A stretch of DNA of 64,000 nucleotides from Boudabousia marimammalium (GCF_001936115.1 NZ_MPDM01000002.1:186001-250000), one strand, 5' to 3'; counted from the stretch's first letter, positions 8,996 through 18,446 are shown. A program made the numbers and translations. Notes: a model not told the origin generated them from the letters alone.

Positions 8996-10543
8996 TTAAG
9001 AACCCTGCCGGTCAGTTGAATCATCTAACTCAGTCTTTTCCGCAACCGAACTAGACTCCACCTCAGTTGACTTAGACGACTCCGCCGATGCTGCCACAGA
9101 GCCTCCCTCGGCCTCCCCAGATGCCGTATCCATCTCCGCGTCAGACTCCGGCAAGAGCCGCAAATGATCTGGCGAATAGTCAGCACCCAATGGCACCTCA
9201 TCCACGACTAGGTCAGCATCAGCAGCATCCTCGTCCTCGTCCTTGAAAGCGTCACGCGGCTCCTTGTCATCATCTTGTAAAGCATCCACAATTTCATCCG
9301 CGGAGGTCATCAGCCCCAGCTCTCTATCACTGGTATCGGACTTATTCATCCGACTGTAGGAACTATTCGCATAAACCACTGAAGCATTAATGAAAGCCAT
9401 CACCGGGACGGTAAAGAGAGCCCCCAAAATACCGATCATGTAACTGGCGGCAGTCAAACCCAACAGAACCGCAACCGGGTGCAAAGAAACCGCGGAAGCC
9501 ATCAGAATCGGGTTCAAAACATTGCCTTCCAACTGCTGCACGACCAGCACAATAATCAGCATAAACAACGCAGAGCCCGCGCTCACATCCACCAAAGCAA
9601 CCAGCACAGCGACGACACCGGCAATAATCGCACCCACAATCGGGATGAAAGCCATCAAGAAAGTAAGCAGACCAATCGGAGCCCACAGCCCAATCCCTAA
9701 AAAGTAGGCGCCGGCGCCAATGCCAATAGCATCAATCGCGGCCACCAAAACCTGCACGCGAGCCCACGCACCCAAAGTAGTCCAGCCCTGAGAGACGGAC
9801 TCATGCACGGTCCGGCGGCTAGCACGCGGCATGATACGCACAATCCACAGCCAGATTGTCTTCCCGTCATAGAGGAAGAAGAAAATACAGAACAGCACAA
9901 TGAAACTGGTCGTCAAGAAGCTACCGAATGAAGCCACCGCGGTGAAAGCACCATTGGCAATATCGCTGACATTATCACGCAAAGTATTCATCAGGTTTGT
10001 GGTGCTCTGGCTAATCCACATATCCAGCTGATTCTCACGCAGATTCAGCGGCCCCTCAGAGAGCCAAGTCCGTAGCTGTTCAAAAGCAGCCGCAATCTTG
10101 TACGCCAAAGAGGGAGCGTCAGCGATCACCTGATTGATAGCCAAACCCACAATGGTCACGAAAATCGTAATTCCCACCAGCATGGCGATGACTACCGACA
10201 GTACCTTCGGGAAATGCAAGCGAACGGAAAGTAGATGCACCAGCGGGTTAAGCACAGCAGTGAAAACCATAGCGACCGCAACCGGAATTAGAATCATGCT
10301 GAACTGGCTCATCACCCACAAGACTCCCAGTCCAGCGACTGCTATGAGGATAATGCTCCAAGACCATTCCGCGGCGGCCCTGACCCCTAGCGGCACATAG
10401 GATTTAGCGGAACGGTTCGCGCCGCCAGATTCATCCACTGGCTCCATCGGAGAGAAAGCAGCTTCCTCAACCAAATTGCCTGCGCGAGAATCACGTATGA
10501 TTTTCTTAAAACGATTTAGCAAGTTCTTTCTTGGCTTCTGCAT
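8996..10543 (-). CDS. AI-2E transporter family (PerM/YdiK-like) membrane protein
   Basis: Integral membrane protein of the AI-2E transporter family. A hydrophilic N-terminus (about 1-45) leads into about eight hydrophobic helices (about 55-390), including the family-typical IGLWAPIGLLTFLMAFIP region (about 275-292) and the HPVAVLLGL segment (about 350-358). The last 120 residues form an acidic, Ser/Glu-rich low-complexity tail. Substrates vary across this family and autoinducer transport should not be assumed. The ATG at 10543 follows GAGGG. The gene is divergent from msrA. Confidence 0.85.
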   Translation of the reverse strand: MQKPRKNLLNRFKKIIRDSRAGNLVEEAAFSPMEPVDESGGANRSAKSYVPLGVRAAAEWSWSIILIAVAGLGVLWVMSQFSMILIPVAVAMVFTAVLNPLVHLLSVRLHFPKVLSVVIAMLVGITIFVTIVGLAINQVIADAPSLAYKIAAAFEQLRTWLSEGPLNLRENQLDMWISQSTTNLMNTLRDNVSDIANGAFTAVASFGSFLTTSFIVLFCIFFFLYDGKTIWLWIVRIMPRASRRTVHESVSQGWTTLGAWARVQVLVAAIDAIGIGAGAYFLGIGLWAPIGLLTFLMAFIPIVGAIIAGVVAVLVALVDVSAGSALFMLIIVLVVQQLEGNVLNPILMASAVSLHPVAVLLGLTAASYMIGILGALFTVPVMAFINASVVYANSSYSRMNKSDTSDRELGLMTSADEIVDALQDDDKEPRDAFKDEDEDAADADLVVDEVPLGADYSPDHLRLLPESDAEMDTASGEAEGGSVAASAESSKSTEVESSSVAEKTELDDSTDRQGS

Positions 10544-10648
10544 AAAAGCATCCCTCTCAGTGCGGATGGTCAGGAATAGAGGCGACTTATATCGTGTTTA
10601 ATAGTACACAGTATGATTTGAAATCACCATAAACAAAGGCTGGTCACA

Positions 10649-11179
10649 GTGAATAAAACTATCGTTATTGGCATGGGATGCTTCTGGGGCGTGCAAAAGG
10701 CCGCAGATTCCATTCCCGGAGTGAAAGAAACCACTGTAGGTTACATGGGCGGGACCACCCCGAACCCCACCTATATGGAGGTTTGTTCTAATCTGACCGG
10801 GCATGTTGAAGTAGTTGAGGTGGTTTACGAGGACGACCCAAAAGTCCTCGCTGACTTGCTGAAGTTCTTCTGGGAGCAGCATGATCCCACCCAGGGTAAC
10901 CGTCAGGGCAATGATATTGGCTCCCAGTACCGCTCTGTGATTTACAGCGCTGACGTTGAGCAGTTAGAGGCCGCGAAAGCTAGTGCGGAGAAAGCACAGC
11001 AGGCCCTCACCGCGGCAGGTTTTGGCCCCATCACCACGGAGATTTCACTAATGTCCGAGGCAGGCCAGTTCTGGCCGGCAGAAGAATACCATCAGAAGTA
11101 TTTGGAGAAGAACCCGAACGGCTACTGCCCCGTTCATGCGACCGGCATTAAGTGCGGCTGGACTGCTGACGCGCAGTAG
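10649..11179 (+). CDS. msrA: Peptide-methionine (S)-S-oxide reductase
   Basis: Repairs methionine-S-sulfoxide in proteins. The catalytic GCFWG (about 9-13) is present, with the conserved [12 protein letters not shown] (about 31-42), GHVEVVEV (about 51-58) and QYRSVIY (about 92-98) blocks. Distal cysteines near [12 protein letters not shown] (about 159-170) may act as resolving cysteines. The start is GTG at 10649 with only a weak ribosome binding site. The 176 residues are normal. Confidence 0.95.
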   Translation: MNKTIVIGMGCFWGVQKAADSIPGVKETTVGYMGGTTPNPTYMEVCSNLTGHVEVVEVVYEDDPKVLADLLKFFWEQHDPTQGNRQGNDIGSQYRSVIYSADVEQLEAAKASAEKAQQALTAAGFGPITTEISLMSEAGQFWPAEEYHQKYLEKNPNGYCPVHATGIKCGWTADAQ

Positions 11180-11251
11180 CGAGCGGTGGGTAAACACAAC
11201 AAACCGTCCACGCAAGCTTACGCGGTCAGTAACCGCAGCAAACCGGCTAAG

Positions 11252-11289
11252 AAATGGGCCCGAGAGTCAACTGATTCCCGGGCCCATTT
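11252..11289. terminator. Bidirectional hairpin between msrA and FKBP gene
   Basis: AAATGGGCCCG and its inverse CGGGCCCATTT flank a short interior region, ending in TTTT on the plus strand. It sits between the convergent msrA and FKBP genes. Confidence 0.8.
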
Positions 11290-11302
11290 TCTGTTGGCTA
11301 GT

Positions 11303-11695
11303 TTAGAGCTTGCCGACGATGTCAGTTACGAAGACGAGGGTGTCTCCACCCTTAATGCCGGCCTGCGGGACTCCGCGGTCACCATAGCCGAGCTCCGCAG
11401 GAATCGACAGCAAGACGCGGGTACCGACCCGCTGGCCAACTAGGCCATCATCCCAACCGCGGATAACCATGCCGACACCAACTTGGAAGACCAGCGGCTG
11501 ACCGCGGTCGAAAGAGTTGTCGAAGACATTTCCGTCCCAGACCTGACCCAGGTAGTGGGCAGCGATGGTGTCACCAGCTTCGATGACGTCGCCGTCACCG
11601 GCGTGAAGCACTTCCACCTGCAACTGCGCCGGAGCGTCAGGTGACGGGAAGGAGATAGTAGGTTTAGTTCCGAAAGGTTCATTTACTGAAGGCAT
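11303..11695 (-). CDS. FKBP-type peptidyl-prolyl cis-trans isomerase
   Basis: A single-domain cytosolic FKBP of about 130 residues. It has VLHAGDGDVIEAGDTIAAHY near the N-terminus, the FDNSFDRGQPLVFQVG active-site strand (Asp and Phe conserved), VIRGWDDGL, and IPAELGYGDRG with the usual Tyr. The frame extends upstream to a GTG at 11728, but that codon lies inside the terminator hairpin of the preceding gene. I prefer the ATG at 11695 (MPSVNEPF), preceded by GGAAAAT. ATGs at 11704 and 11716 are alternatives. Confidence 0.88.
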   Translation of the reverse strand: MPSVNEPFGTKPTISFPSPDAPAQLQVEVLHAGDGDVIEAGDTIAAHYLGQVWDGNVFDNSFDRGQPLVFQVGVGMVIRGWDDGLVGQRVGTRVLLSIPAELGYGDRGVPQAGIKGGDTLVFVTDIVGKL

Positions 11696-11722
11696 ATTTT
11701 CCATAATGCTAAGCATAACAAT

Positions 11723-11749
11723 GCCCACCCCGGATTGTCAGGGGTGGGC
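11723..11749 (-). terminator. Hairpin terminator downstream of the Bax-inhibitor-1 gene
   Basis: A perfect 9-bp GCCCACCCC/GGGGTGGGC stem with a 9-base loop, followed on the minus strand by ATTGTTAT. It terminates the upstream minus-strand gene and lies only about 28 bases before the FKBP start, leaving almost no room for a separate FKBP promoter. Confidence 0.7.
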
Positions 11750-11798
11750 GCTGTTATTCTGCTAGCTTAGAGCCAGAAAACGTCGATTTAGACCAGTC

Positions 11799-12698
11799 CT
11801 AGTCGCGGCCAGCCAAGATTGAGGCGTAGCGCAAAAGGTTGACGTACAGCCAAATCAGGGTAACCATGAGGCCGAAAGCCAGAGTCCAAGAATACTTCTG
11901 CGGAATCTGACGATTTACCGCCTGCTTGATCTGGTCAAAGTCACCAATGAAGGAGATGGCACCCAAAATCACCACGATGATTCCTAGCAGCGCTGCCACC
12001 GGGATACCGAAAATCGTGCCCCCTTCAATGCCCCAAGGGCTGGAAGTCAAGTTAAACATGATGAGGACCCAGTTGACCAACTGCAATAAGCCAAGTGAGA
12101 TAATGCCAACCAGCCCGACCATCATCAGTTTCGAACTGTTACGCACGAAACCGAAAGAGAACAAGAACAAGGTGACGCCAAAGACCACGAAGGAAGCCAC
12201 CATAGCCTGCATCACAACGCCAGGATAAGCATTGTTGAACACCAGTGAGATGCCGCCCAGCAGTAGGCCCTCGAATACGCCGTATGCCATTACCAGAACC
12301 GGCGAGGGCTCACGTTTGAAGATGTTGACCAGTGCGGTCACTAGGCCACCAATCGCGCCTATACCGGTGAGCATAACACCGAGACCCGGGTTCATCAGGA
12401 ATAGGTACCAGTTCACTGCGGCACTGCCCAGCACGAGGGCGAACAAGACAGCGGACTTAATTAGCACGTCATCATAGGTGATTCGGCCGGTGTCCACGCT
12501 ATCTGCGGCTGGACCCGAGTACATTTGCTCATATTGGCGCATATCAGTTGCGCCCGGCTGAGTGTAGGTGCCTGCCACTGTAGCCTGATAAGATTGGGGG
12601 TTTTGCGATCCGGGCTGATAACCGGGCATCTGCGGATAACCGTTCGGGGTCCGATCCTTAGTAATCGTATCAAGCCGGTCAAATACGGGGTTACTCAT
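11799..12698 (-). CDS. Bax inhibitor-1 / YccA family membrane protein
   Basis: About seven transmembrane helices cover residues 80-295, after a Pro/Gly/Gln-rich cytoplasmic N-terminus of about 75 residues. The conserved C-terminal part with FIGDFDQIKQAV (about 251-262) and the helix starting LAFGLMVTLIWLYVNLLR match the Bax1-I family. Bacterial members such as YccA modulate FtsH, and BsYetJ is a pH-sensitive calcium leak channel; the role here is unknown. The start is the ATG at 12698 because GGAGG lies 6 bases before it. An in-frame ATG at 12710 overlaps that site. Confidence 0.88.
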   Translation of the reverse strand: MSNPVFDRLDTITKDRTPNGYPQMPGYQPGSQNPQSYQATVAGTYTQPGATDMRQYEQMYSGPAADSVDTGRITYDDVLIKSAVLFALVLGSAAVNWYLFLMNPGLGVMLTGIGAIGGLVTALVNIFKREPSPVLVMAYGVFEGLLLGGISLVFNNAYPGVVMQAMVASFVVFGVTLFLFSFGFVRNSSKLMMVGLVGIISLGLLQLVNWVLIMFNLTSSPWGIEGGTIFGIPVAALLGIIVVILGAISFIGDFDQIKQAVNRQIPQKYSWTLAFGLMVTLIWLYVNLLRYASILAGRD

Positions 12699-12940
12699 GT
12701 GAGCCTCCATTTCGTGCTATTCCCGTCCAGTATGTCATGCCTGCATGTTCAGAGACAGACACCGGTTCGGTCTTTCCCCTCAGGCGAACACAAAGGACGG
12801 TTTTTCATACCTGCGGAGGATACAGTCCAGCGTCTCTTAGTACCCTGGGCGTAGTTCATAAAAGCGAGTTCATTCCACTGCCCTATCGGCTTTCCGAAAC
12901 TCAAGCGATAGAGTGGAAGTATCGAAGAAAGGAGAGCGTA

Positions 12941-13861
12941 ATGATTGAAGCTCGTAACCTAACTAAACGCTATGGAAAGAAAGTAGCGGTGGATGACGTC
13001 TCATTCAGTATTAAGCCAGGTAGGGTAACTGGCTTCCTCGGCCCAAACGGCGCAGGCAAATCAACCACCATGCGCCTGATTATGGGCATGGATAAGCCCA
13101 CCTCAGGTTCAGTAACTGTAGGAGGGGAATCTTTCGTCAAGTCGAAAGCCCCACTCACCCGTGTAGGCTCACTTTTGGACGCGAAGGGCGTTCACCCGTC
13201 CCGTACCGCCTACAGCCATCTACACTCCATCGCTGTCACACACGGTATTCCTTCCTCCCGGATTGATGAAGTCCTCGCGATGACCGGCCTAACAGAGGTG
13301 GCAAAGAAACGCATCGGCGGCTTCAGCCTCGGCATGGGACAGCGCCTCGGCATCGCAGCAGCTTTGCTGGGTGACCCCGAAATCCTCCTTTTTGATGAGC
13401 CAGTTAATGGTTTGGATCCCGAGGGCGTTGTCTGGGTTCGCCAACTGTCCAAAGAACTAGCCGCCAACGGCAAAACCGTTTTAGTCTCATCCCATCTCAT
13501 GTCCGAAATGGCACTCACCGCTGATGATGTGATTGTGATTGGTAAAGGCAAGATTTTGGCATCAGGCGCAATCAACGACATTATTGGACAAAACACGAAA
13601 ACAGAAACCGTTTTTGTGGTTTCACCGCAGCTTGATGAACTGATTCGCTCCCTCGGCTCCACCATTGCCGTGGACCGGAAGGAATCCAATGTTGCGTTCA
13701 TCAGCAATCTTGACGCCGCCACAATTGGCCGCCGCGCGCTAGAGAGCGGCATTGAACTTCATCAGCTAACCACGAAGCGTGTCTCCTTGGAGGACGCATT
13801 CTTGCAGCTCACTGAACAAGCCGTGGAATTCAAGACCGGCTCGAAAGGGGAAACACTATGA
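12941..13861 (+). CDS. ABC transporter ATP-binding protein (drug/bacitracin exporter type)
   Basis: ATPase subunit of a two-component ABC exporter. It has Walker A GPNGAGKST (about 37-45), signature FSLGMGQRLGIA (about 128-139), Walker B ILLFDEPVNGLDP (about 148-160) and the H-loop SSHLMSEM, followed by a C-terminal extension typical of BcrA-like ATPases. The frame is open further upstream, but the ATG at 12941 is preceded by AAAGGAGA and begins the canonical MIEARNLTKRYG. The stop overlaps the permease start (ATGA), so the two are translationally coupled. Confidence 0.94.
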   Translation: MIEARNLTKRYGKKVAVDDVSFSIKPGRVTGFLGPNGAGKSTTMRLIMGMDKPTSGSVTVGGESFVKSKAPLTRVGSLLDAKGVHPSRTAYSHLHSIAVTHGIPSSRIDEVLAMTGLTEVAKKRIGGFSLGMGQRLGIAAALLGDPEILLFDEPVNGLDPEGVVWVRQLSKELAANGKTVLVSSHLMSEMALTADDVIVIGKGKILASGAINDIIGQNTKTETVFVVSPQLDELIRSLGSTIAVDRKESNVAFISNLDAATIGRRALESGIELHQLTTKRVSLEDAFLQLTEQAVEFKTGSKGETL

Positions 13862-14733
13862 GCACAGCAACTATCCCACATCGTTCCGTTCCGGCGACAG
13901 CACCAACCAATCATGGTTATAAATTGAGTTTCCTTGGCGTGCTACGAAGTGAATGGATGAAATTCTGGTCCCTGCGTTCCTCCTGGATTGTAGTTCCACT
14001 AACCTATATTTTGGCAGTCGGACCGTCCATCGCCTTGACTTATGCCCTTCGCAACGAAATCGGTACAGGCAAAGAGCTGCTAGACACCATTTACTCTCTG
14101 CTTTCGCTCTCCGCCGGATTATCAGGCCTGATTGTGATTGCCTATTCGGTAACCATTGTGACGAATGAGTGGTCAACTGGATCGATCTACTCGACCGTCA
14201 CCGCAGTCCCCCGCCGTACCCCGACTTTCTTCGCAAAACTAATCGTCTCAAGCTTCATCACCATACTGGTACACACCCTTGCGTACCTAACGATTTTGGC
14301 GAACCTTAGCTACATTGGCGATACCGGCTCTTTCTGGAGCGATAAAGACACTTGGCTGCTAATGCTGATTCAGATTGTCGGCATCTTGTTCTACAGTGTC
14401 CTTGCCACTTTCATTGCCTACCTGCTACGTAACACTGCCCTATCAATGGTCATCTTGTACGCTTTTGTCACCGTCGTACAAAGCATCTTGACGGTCCTAG
14501 CCCTACAGTTTGAGTGGATGCGAAACATTGTGAAAGTGCTTCCCTCCTCACTGGTCCAAGCAATCAACGAATTCGTCATTAGCAGTGCTGAGCAAGCCCC
14601 ACCTGGGGGAGACTCAAGCATTCCGGTACCCGATCTGACTTTGTCAGCTAACTGGTCTGCTTTCACCATGGTGATCTGGGTAGTGTTCTTCGGAGTACTA
14701 GCTTGGGTAACTTTGAAACGACGCGACATTTAG
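13858..14733 (+). CDS. ABC exporter permease subunit
   Basis: A 291-residue membrane protein with about six helices (near residues 40-60, 80-100, 125-150, 165-190, 195-215 and 265-285), the layout of ABC-2-type permeases. The N-terminal FLGVLRSEWMKFWSLRSSW segment is typical of the family. It partners with the preceding ATPase through the 4-base overlap, and a kinase/regulator pair follows. The cargo is unknown. Antimicrobial peptide or lipid export is a reasonable guess from the operon type. Confidence 0.88.
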   Translation: MSTATIPHRSVPATAPTNHGYKLSFLGVLRSEWMKFWSLRSSWIVVPLTYILAVGPSIALTYALRNEIGTGKELLDTIYSLLSLSAGLSGLIVIAYSVTIVTNEWSTGSIYSTVTAVPRRTPTFFAKLIVSSFITILVHTLAYLTILANLSYIGDTGSFWSDKDTWLLMLIQIVGILFYSVLATFIAYLLRNTALSMVILYAFVTVVQSILTVLALQFEWMRNIVKVLPSSLVQAINEFVISSAEQAPPGGDSSIPVPDLTLSANWSAFTMVIWVVFFGVLAWVTLKRRDI

Positions 14734-14739
14734 GAAACT

Positions 14740-16089
14740 GTGAGTCACTTTCATCCCTTTCATCAAGGAAACACCATTAGTTGGTGGCGACCGCAACGGA
14801 GAGAACTGATTACCGTTGCGGTCGTCGCCATGCTCTGGGTCGCCGCACTATGCGGGCTCTGGGCACAGCCAGTGCATCCGCCGTTAGGCGTCCTAGCGGC
14901 AATGCTTCTGCTACAAACCCTAGCGATGCTCTGCTGGATTCGGCTGCCATTATTCACCTTAACCGCAGTCGGTTTATCGGTTTTAGGATTCTTAACCACA
15001 CTATGGGCTCGAAATCTAACTATTCCGAACAGCTACCAAAGCTTCAGTGCCGCCACCGCAGAATTCCATTTCGGCTACGCATTCTTCTTGGCGCTGCTGG
15101 CTTGGGCTCCCGGACTGGCGGTTTACGCGGTCGCCCTCGGCTTCAAAGCCAAAACTGCCATCCCAGTAAACCTCGCTTTTTTGGCGTATCTACTAGCCCT
15201 AGCTTATTTCTTCGAATCCTGGCCACATCCTTATCTTCTGTTGGCCTCCATACTGGCACTGTTGGTTTGCCACATTATTGGCATGTACCAGCGCTCCTAT
15301 CTGGAACGCCTCAGCATACTAGAAGACCAGTTACGGAAGCTAACCCTGGCAAATGAGCAGATCCAGCAGCTGGCCGTAGTCGCAGAACGGACCCGAATTG
15401 CCCGCGAAATGCATGACATAATCGCGCACTCTCTTTCAATCATGATTACCCTGGCGGACGGCGCCAAAGTCAGCTTGGAAAAGAATCCTGCACAGTCGGC
15501 AACCGCCCTCGAAATGCTGGGAAGTACTGGACGAACCGCCTTAGCGGAGGCACGAAAACTGGTGGGAGTGCTCCGCAACCCAGAACAGAACACCGGGGCA
15601 GCAAAGACAGAAGACGCGAAGCTATCTTTGACGCAGGATGAGTCAGACCAGATCATGCCGCTCAGCCCGCAACCCAACTATGAGGACATAGAACAGCTGA
15701 TTCGCCGCTTCCAAAATGCTGGACTACCCATCACCGCACATCTGGATGCCTCTCCCCTGCCCGATGAGCCCGGGCTGGTACTGACCCTCTTTCGTTTGAT
15801 TCAAGAATCCTTAACCAATATCTTGCGCTACGCCCCCAGCACCCCCAAGATCACGGTCACTACTGAACGCAATATTGGCTCCCTGATTGTGACCGTTTAC
15901 AATGCGACCGACCCGAATGCGATTACGACACCAGGCTCCGGAAACGGGCTGCTAGGCATGAAAGAGCGCGTTTCCGTTTATAATGGACAAATCGAAGCCG
16001 GCCCCTATCAGCAAGGCTGGCAGGTCCGTGCAGTACTGCGCTGGACTGAAACTGCTGACGGTTTATCTGCTTGGAAGGCTCCCCTATGA
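14740..16089 (+). CDS. Sensor histidine kinase (NarL/DesK-type, HisKA_3)
   Basis: A 449-residue kinase. Hydrophobic helices cover about residues 20-190, followed by a short coiled coil and the HisKA_3 box RIAREMHDIIAHSLSIM (about 217-233), whose His is the phosphorylation site. The HATPase domain has TLFRLIQESLTNILRY (N box) and GSGNGLLGMKERV (G box, about 406-418). The start is GTG at 14740, seven bases after the permease stop. The product overlaps the regulator gene by 4 bases. It probably senses envelope stress or the exporter's substrate. Confidence 0.92.
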   Translation: MSHFHPFHQGNTISWWRPQRRELITVAVVAMLWVAALCGLWAQPVHPPLGVLAAMLLLQTLAMLCWIRLPLFTLTAVGLSVLGFLTTLWARNLTIPNSYQSFSAATAEFHFGYAFFLALLAWAPGLAVYAVALGFKAKTAIPVNLAFLAYLLALAYFFESWPHPYLLLASILALLVCHIIGMYQRSYLERLSILEDQLRKLTLANEQIQQLAVVAERTRIAREMHDIIAHSLSIMITLADGAKVSLEKNPAQSATALEMLGSTGRTALAEARKLVGVLRNPEQNTGAAKTEDAKLSLTQDESDQIMPLSPQPNYEDIEQLIRRFQNAGLPITAHLDASPLPDEPGLVLTLFRLIQESLTNILRYAPSTPKITVTTERNIGSLIVTVYNATDPNAITTPGSGNGLLGMKERVSVYNGQIEAGPYQQGWQVRAVLRWTETADGLSAWKAPL

Positions 16090-16802
16090 TTCGCGTTCTT
16101 ATCACTGATGATCAGTCACTCATGAGGATGGGTTTCGGCATGGTGATTGGCGCCGAAGAAGACATGGAAGTTGTCGGGGAAGCCAGTAATGGTCTGGTTG
16201 CGCTGCAGCAGGTGAAAGCCCTAAAACCTGACGTGGTGCTGATGGATGTCCGCATGCCAGAAATGGATGGGATCGCAGCTACGAAAGCGATCGCGGAAGA
16301 ATACCCTGAGACAAAAATTCTGATTCTGACAACTTTCGATTTGGATGAGTACGCTTTCGCGGCCCTTCAGGCGGGCGCCTCAGGCTTCCTCCTGAAGGAC
16401 GCCGAGCCGGCCTCCGTAGTGGATGCCATTCGTGCCATCGCCGGCGGCGACGCGGTGGTTTCACCGCGAATCACCCGCCGGATGATTGAACTATTCGCAG
16501 ATAGGATGCCTAGAGAGTCAGATTCCACCGGGTCGCGCCCAATCGAAGCTCTGCAAGTGATTGAGAACAGCAAGCTAACCTCACGTGAGGTTGAGGTCTG
16601 GAAACTGTTGGCCCGCGGCCTCTCGAACCATGAGATTGCGGAGAAACTATTCCTCTCCACCACCACGATTAAGACTCATGTCGGCAATATTTTAGCGAAG
16701 CTAGGAGTACGCGACCGGGTCCAAGCGGTCGTAGTAGCGTATGAGCATAACCTACTGGGAGATCAAGATCAGGTCAGCGTCCTAGACGCACCTGAACGGT
16801 AA
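16086..16802 (+). CDS. NarL/FixJ-family response regulator
   Basis: A receiver domain (about 1-120) with acidic pair DD at 8-9, phospho-acceptor Asp in VVLMDVRMPEMDG and Lys in FLLKDAEP, then a LuxR-type HTH (about 165-230) with LTSREVEVWKLLARGLSNHE and TIKTHVGNILAKLGV. The ATG at 16086 overlaps the kinase stop (ATGA) and follows GGAAGG. A TTG at 16071 would add only five residues. It is the last gene of the four-gene ABC plus two-component operon and presumably controls it. Confidence 0.93.
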   Translation: MIRVLITDDQSLMRMGFGMVIGAEEDMEVVGEASNGLVALQQVKALKPDVVLMDVRMPEMDGIAATKAIAEEYPETKILILTTFDLDEYAFAALQAGASGFLLKDAEPASVVDAIRAIAGGDAVVSPRITRRMIELFADRMPRESDSTGSRPIEALQVIENSKLTSREVEVWKLLARGLSNHEIAEKLFLSTTTIKTHVGNILAKLGVRDRVQAVVVAYEHNLLGDQDQVSVLDAPER

Positions 16803-16821
16803 TATTACGCCGCAAGGTAGT

Positions 16822-16898
16822 TGGTACCCCCAGTGGGACTCGAACCCACAACACATCGATTTTAAGTCGATTGCCTCTGCCAATTGGGCCATGGGGGC
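16822..16898 (-). tRNA. tRNA with anticodon UAA (leucine), short variable loop, encoded CCA
   Basis: On the minus strand the acceptor arm GCCCCCA pairs with TGGGGGT (first pair G-U), followed by A73 and CCA at 16822-16824. The anticodon stem ATCGA/TCGAT encloses CTTAAAA, giving anticodon UAA at 16862-16864. The T arm is GTGGG-TTCGAGT-CCCAC. The variable loop is only five bases (GTGTT). The discriminator A73 suits leucine, but leucine tRNAs normally have a long class II variable arm, so the identity needs confirmation. Confidence 0.85.
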
Positions 16899-17084
16899 GC
16901 ACCCACTAGAGTACCAGCTACCGACGATTTTGCACGAGATAGGCCGCGCAAGAAGATTCGCCAACATGCCAATAAAAGGTAAAGCCGACATATCTTTCAT
17001 CACTTGAAATAGTCAAATCAAGATTAGCGGCGGTAGAATGGGAGTTCAGATTGACTACCATTGTAGAGCCGATTCGAGGATAGC

Positions 17085-18446
17085 GTGACTGAGCAGAAAA
17101 ACCATGAGGATCAGATTCCCTACAAGGGCCAAGGAATCAAGCGACGTTCTCGATACAATACGCCGGGAATGAGGACTCTCCCTCGTCCCCATAGACTACA
17201 GAGCTCACATCGCCGCGTTTATGAAGTATCACACTCCACACAAGAGTCTTTCCCGCAGCGGCTGACCCGATTCCGGTATGCGATTGCACGCTTCTTGGCG
17301 AATGAAACCAAGTCCGGCCTGATTCTGATGGTCTCCGCGCTCCTCGCCCTGATTGTTGCGAACAGCCCCTGGCGTCATATTTACGAGGCCGTATCCGCAT
17401 ACCATATTGGCCCCCAATCCTTGCATCTCAACCTCTCGGTCGGACACTGGGCAGCGGACGGTCTGCTCACTATCTTCTTCTTCGTGGTCGGCTTGGAACT
17501 CAAAACCGAGTTCGTTACCGGTTCACTACGCGACATTAAAGAAGCAGCCCTTCCAATGCTGGCCGCCGTGTTTGGCATGATTGGCCCCGCCCTTATCTAC
17601 ATACTGATACAGTCGCTCTCCGCGGAGCCCGCCTACCACGGCTGGGCCATCCCGACCGCAACAGATATCGCCTTCGCCGTCGCAATCCTGGGCATTTTCG
17701 GTCGTGGCCTCCCGCCCGCAGCCCGCACCTTCCTGCTGACTTTAGCGGTTGTCGATGACCTGCTGGCAATTATTGTGATTGCGGTCTTCTACTCTGAGAA
17801 CATCAACTTCGTCGCCTTACTTCTTTCCCTCGTAGTAGTGGTTATCTTCATGCTCCTAGTGCAGAACCGGATTACTTTCTGGTGGATACTGATCCCCGTG
17901 GCGGTAGTAGCCTGGGCGCTTATGCATGCCTCCGGCGTACACGCCACCATTGCTGGCGTACTCATGGGCCTGTCCGTGCCGGCTCTGCGCCGCCGCCATG
18001 AGGAACAGATGACCCACCGCTTTGTGGAGAGAATCAATCCCTGGTCAGCTGGCCTTGCCCTGCCGCTCTTCGCTTTCTTCTCCGCTGGCGTGAATATGGT
18101 TGACTCCTCCGGCCTGGTTTCAACCCTGACCGACCCGGTTACCGTCGGCATCATATTGGGCATGCCGATTGGTAAGTTCCTCGGGGTCTTCGTCTCCGTG
18201 GCGGTGCTGACCACCTTCACTCGTTTGAAGCTGGGCAATGGCGTGGACCTAGGAGATATTCTTCCTATCTCTATCCTGTGCGGCATCGGCTTCACCGTGG
18301 CGTTACTGATTGCCGGCCTGGCCTTCCCAGCCGGTTCACCGCACGTCGAGCACGGCAAGCTGGCAGTTTTGGCCGGCACGCTGGCTTCCGCATTGCTGGG
18401 TTCCATGCTTTTGCATCACCGCACCCGCAAGCACGTCCGTCACTAA
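17085..18446 (+). CDS. nhaA: Na+/H+ antiporter NhaA
   Basis: Sodium/proton antiporter for pH and sodium homeostasis in the cytoplasmic membrane. The central ATDIAFAVAILGIFGRGLP (about 201-219) and LLTLAVVDDLLAIIVIAVFY (about 225-244) segments carry the paired Asp residues of the ion site. FFFVVGLELKTEF marks the TM2 region. Compared with E. coli NhaA (388 residues) it has a hydrophilic N-terminal extension of about 60 residues. The GTG start follows CGAGGATAGC. A terminator follows the gene. Confidence 0.96.
   Translation: MTEQKNHEDQIPYKGQGIKRRSRYNTPGMRTLPRPHRLQSSHRRVYEVSHSTQESFPQRLTRFRYAIARFLANETKSGLILMVSALLALIVANSPWRHIYEAVSAYHIGPQSLHLNLSVGHWAADGLLTIFFFVVGLELKTEFVTGSLRDIKEAALPMLAAVFGMIGPALIYILIQSLSAEPAYHGWAIPTATDIAFAVAILGIFGRGLPPAARTFLLTLAVVDDLLAIIVIAVFYSENINFVALLLSLVVVVIFMLLVQNRITFWWILIPVAVVAWALMHASGVHATIAGVLMGLSVPALRRRHEEQMTHRFVERINPWSAGLALPLFAFFSAGVNMVDSSGLVSTLTDPVTVGIILGMPIGKFLGVFVSVAVLTTFTRLKLGNGVDLGDILPISILCGIGFTVALLIAGLAFPAGSPHVEHGKLAVLAGTLASALLGSMLLHHRTRKHVRH

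Noticed and set aside
11186-11443. An 85-codon plus-strand open frame after msrA
   Set aside because: It runs through the msrA/FKBP terminator and then antisense to the FKBP gene. Its composition matches a shadow frame.
17789-18406. A 205-codon minus-strand frame inside nhaA
   Set aside because: The Ser/Pro/Thr-rich content is a typical reverse-strand shadow of a membrane protein gene.
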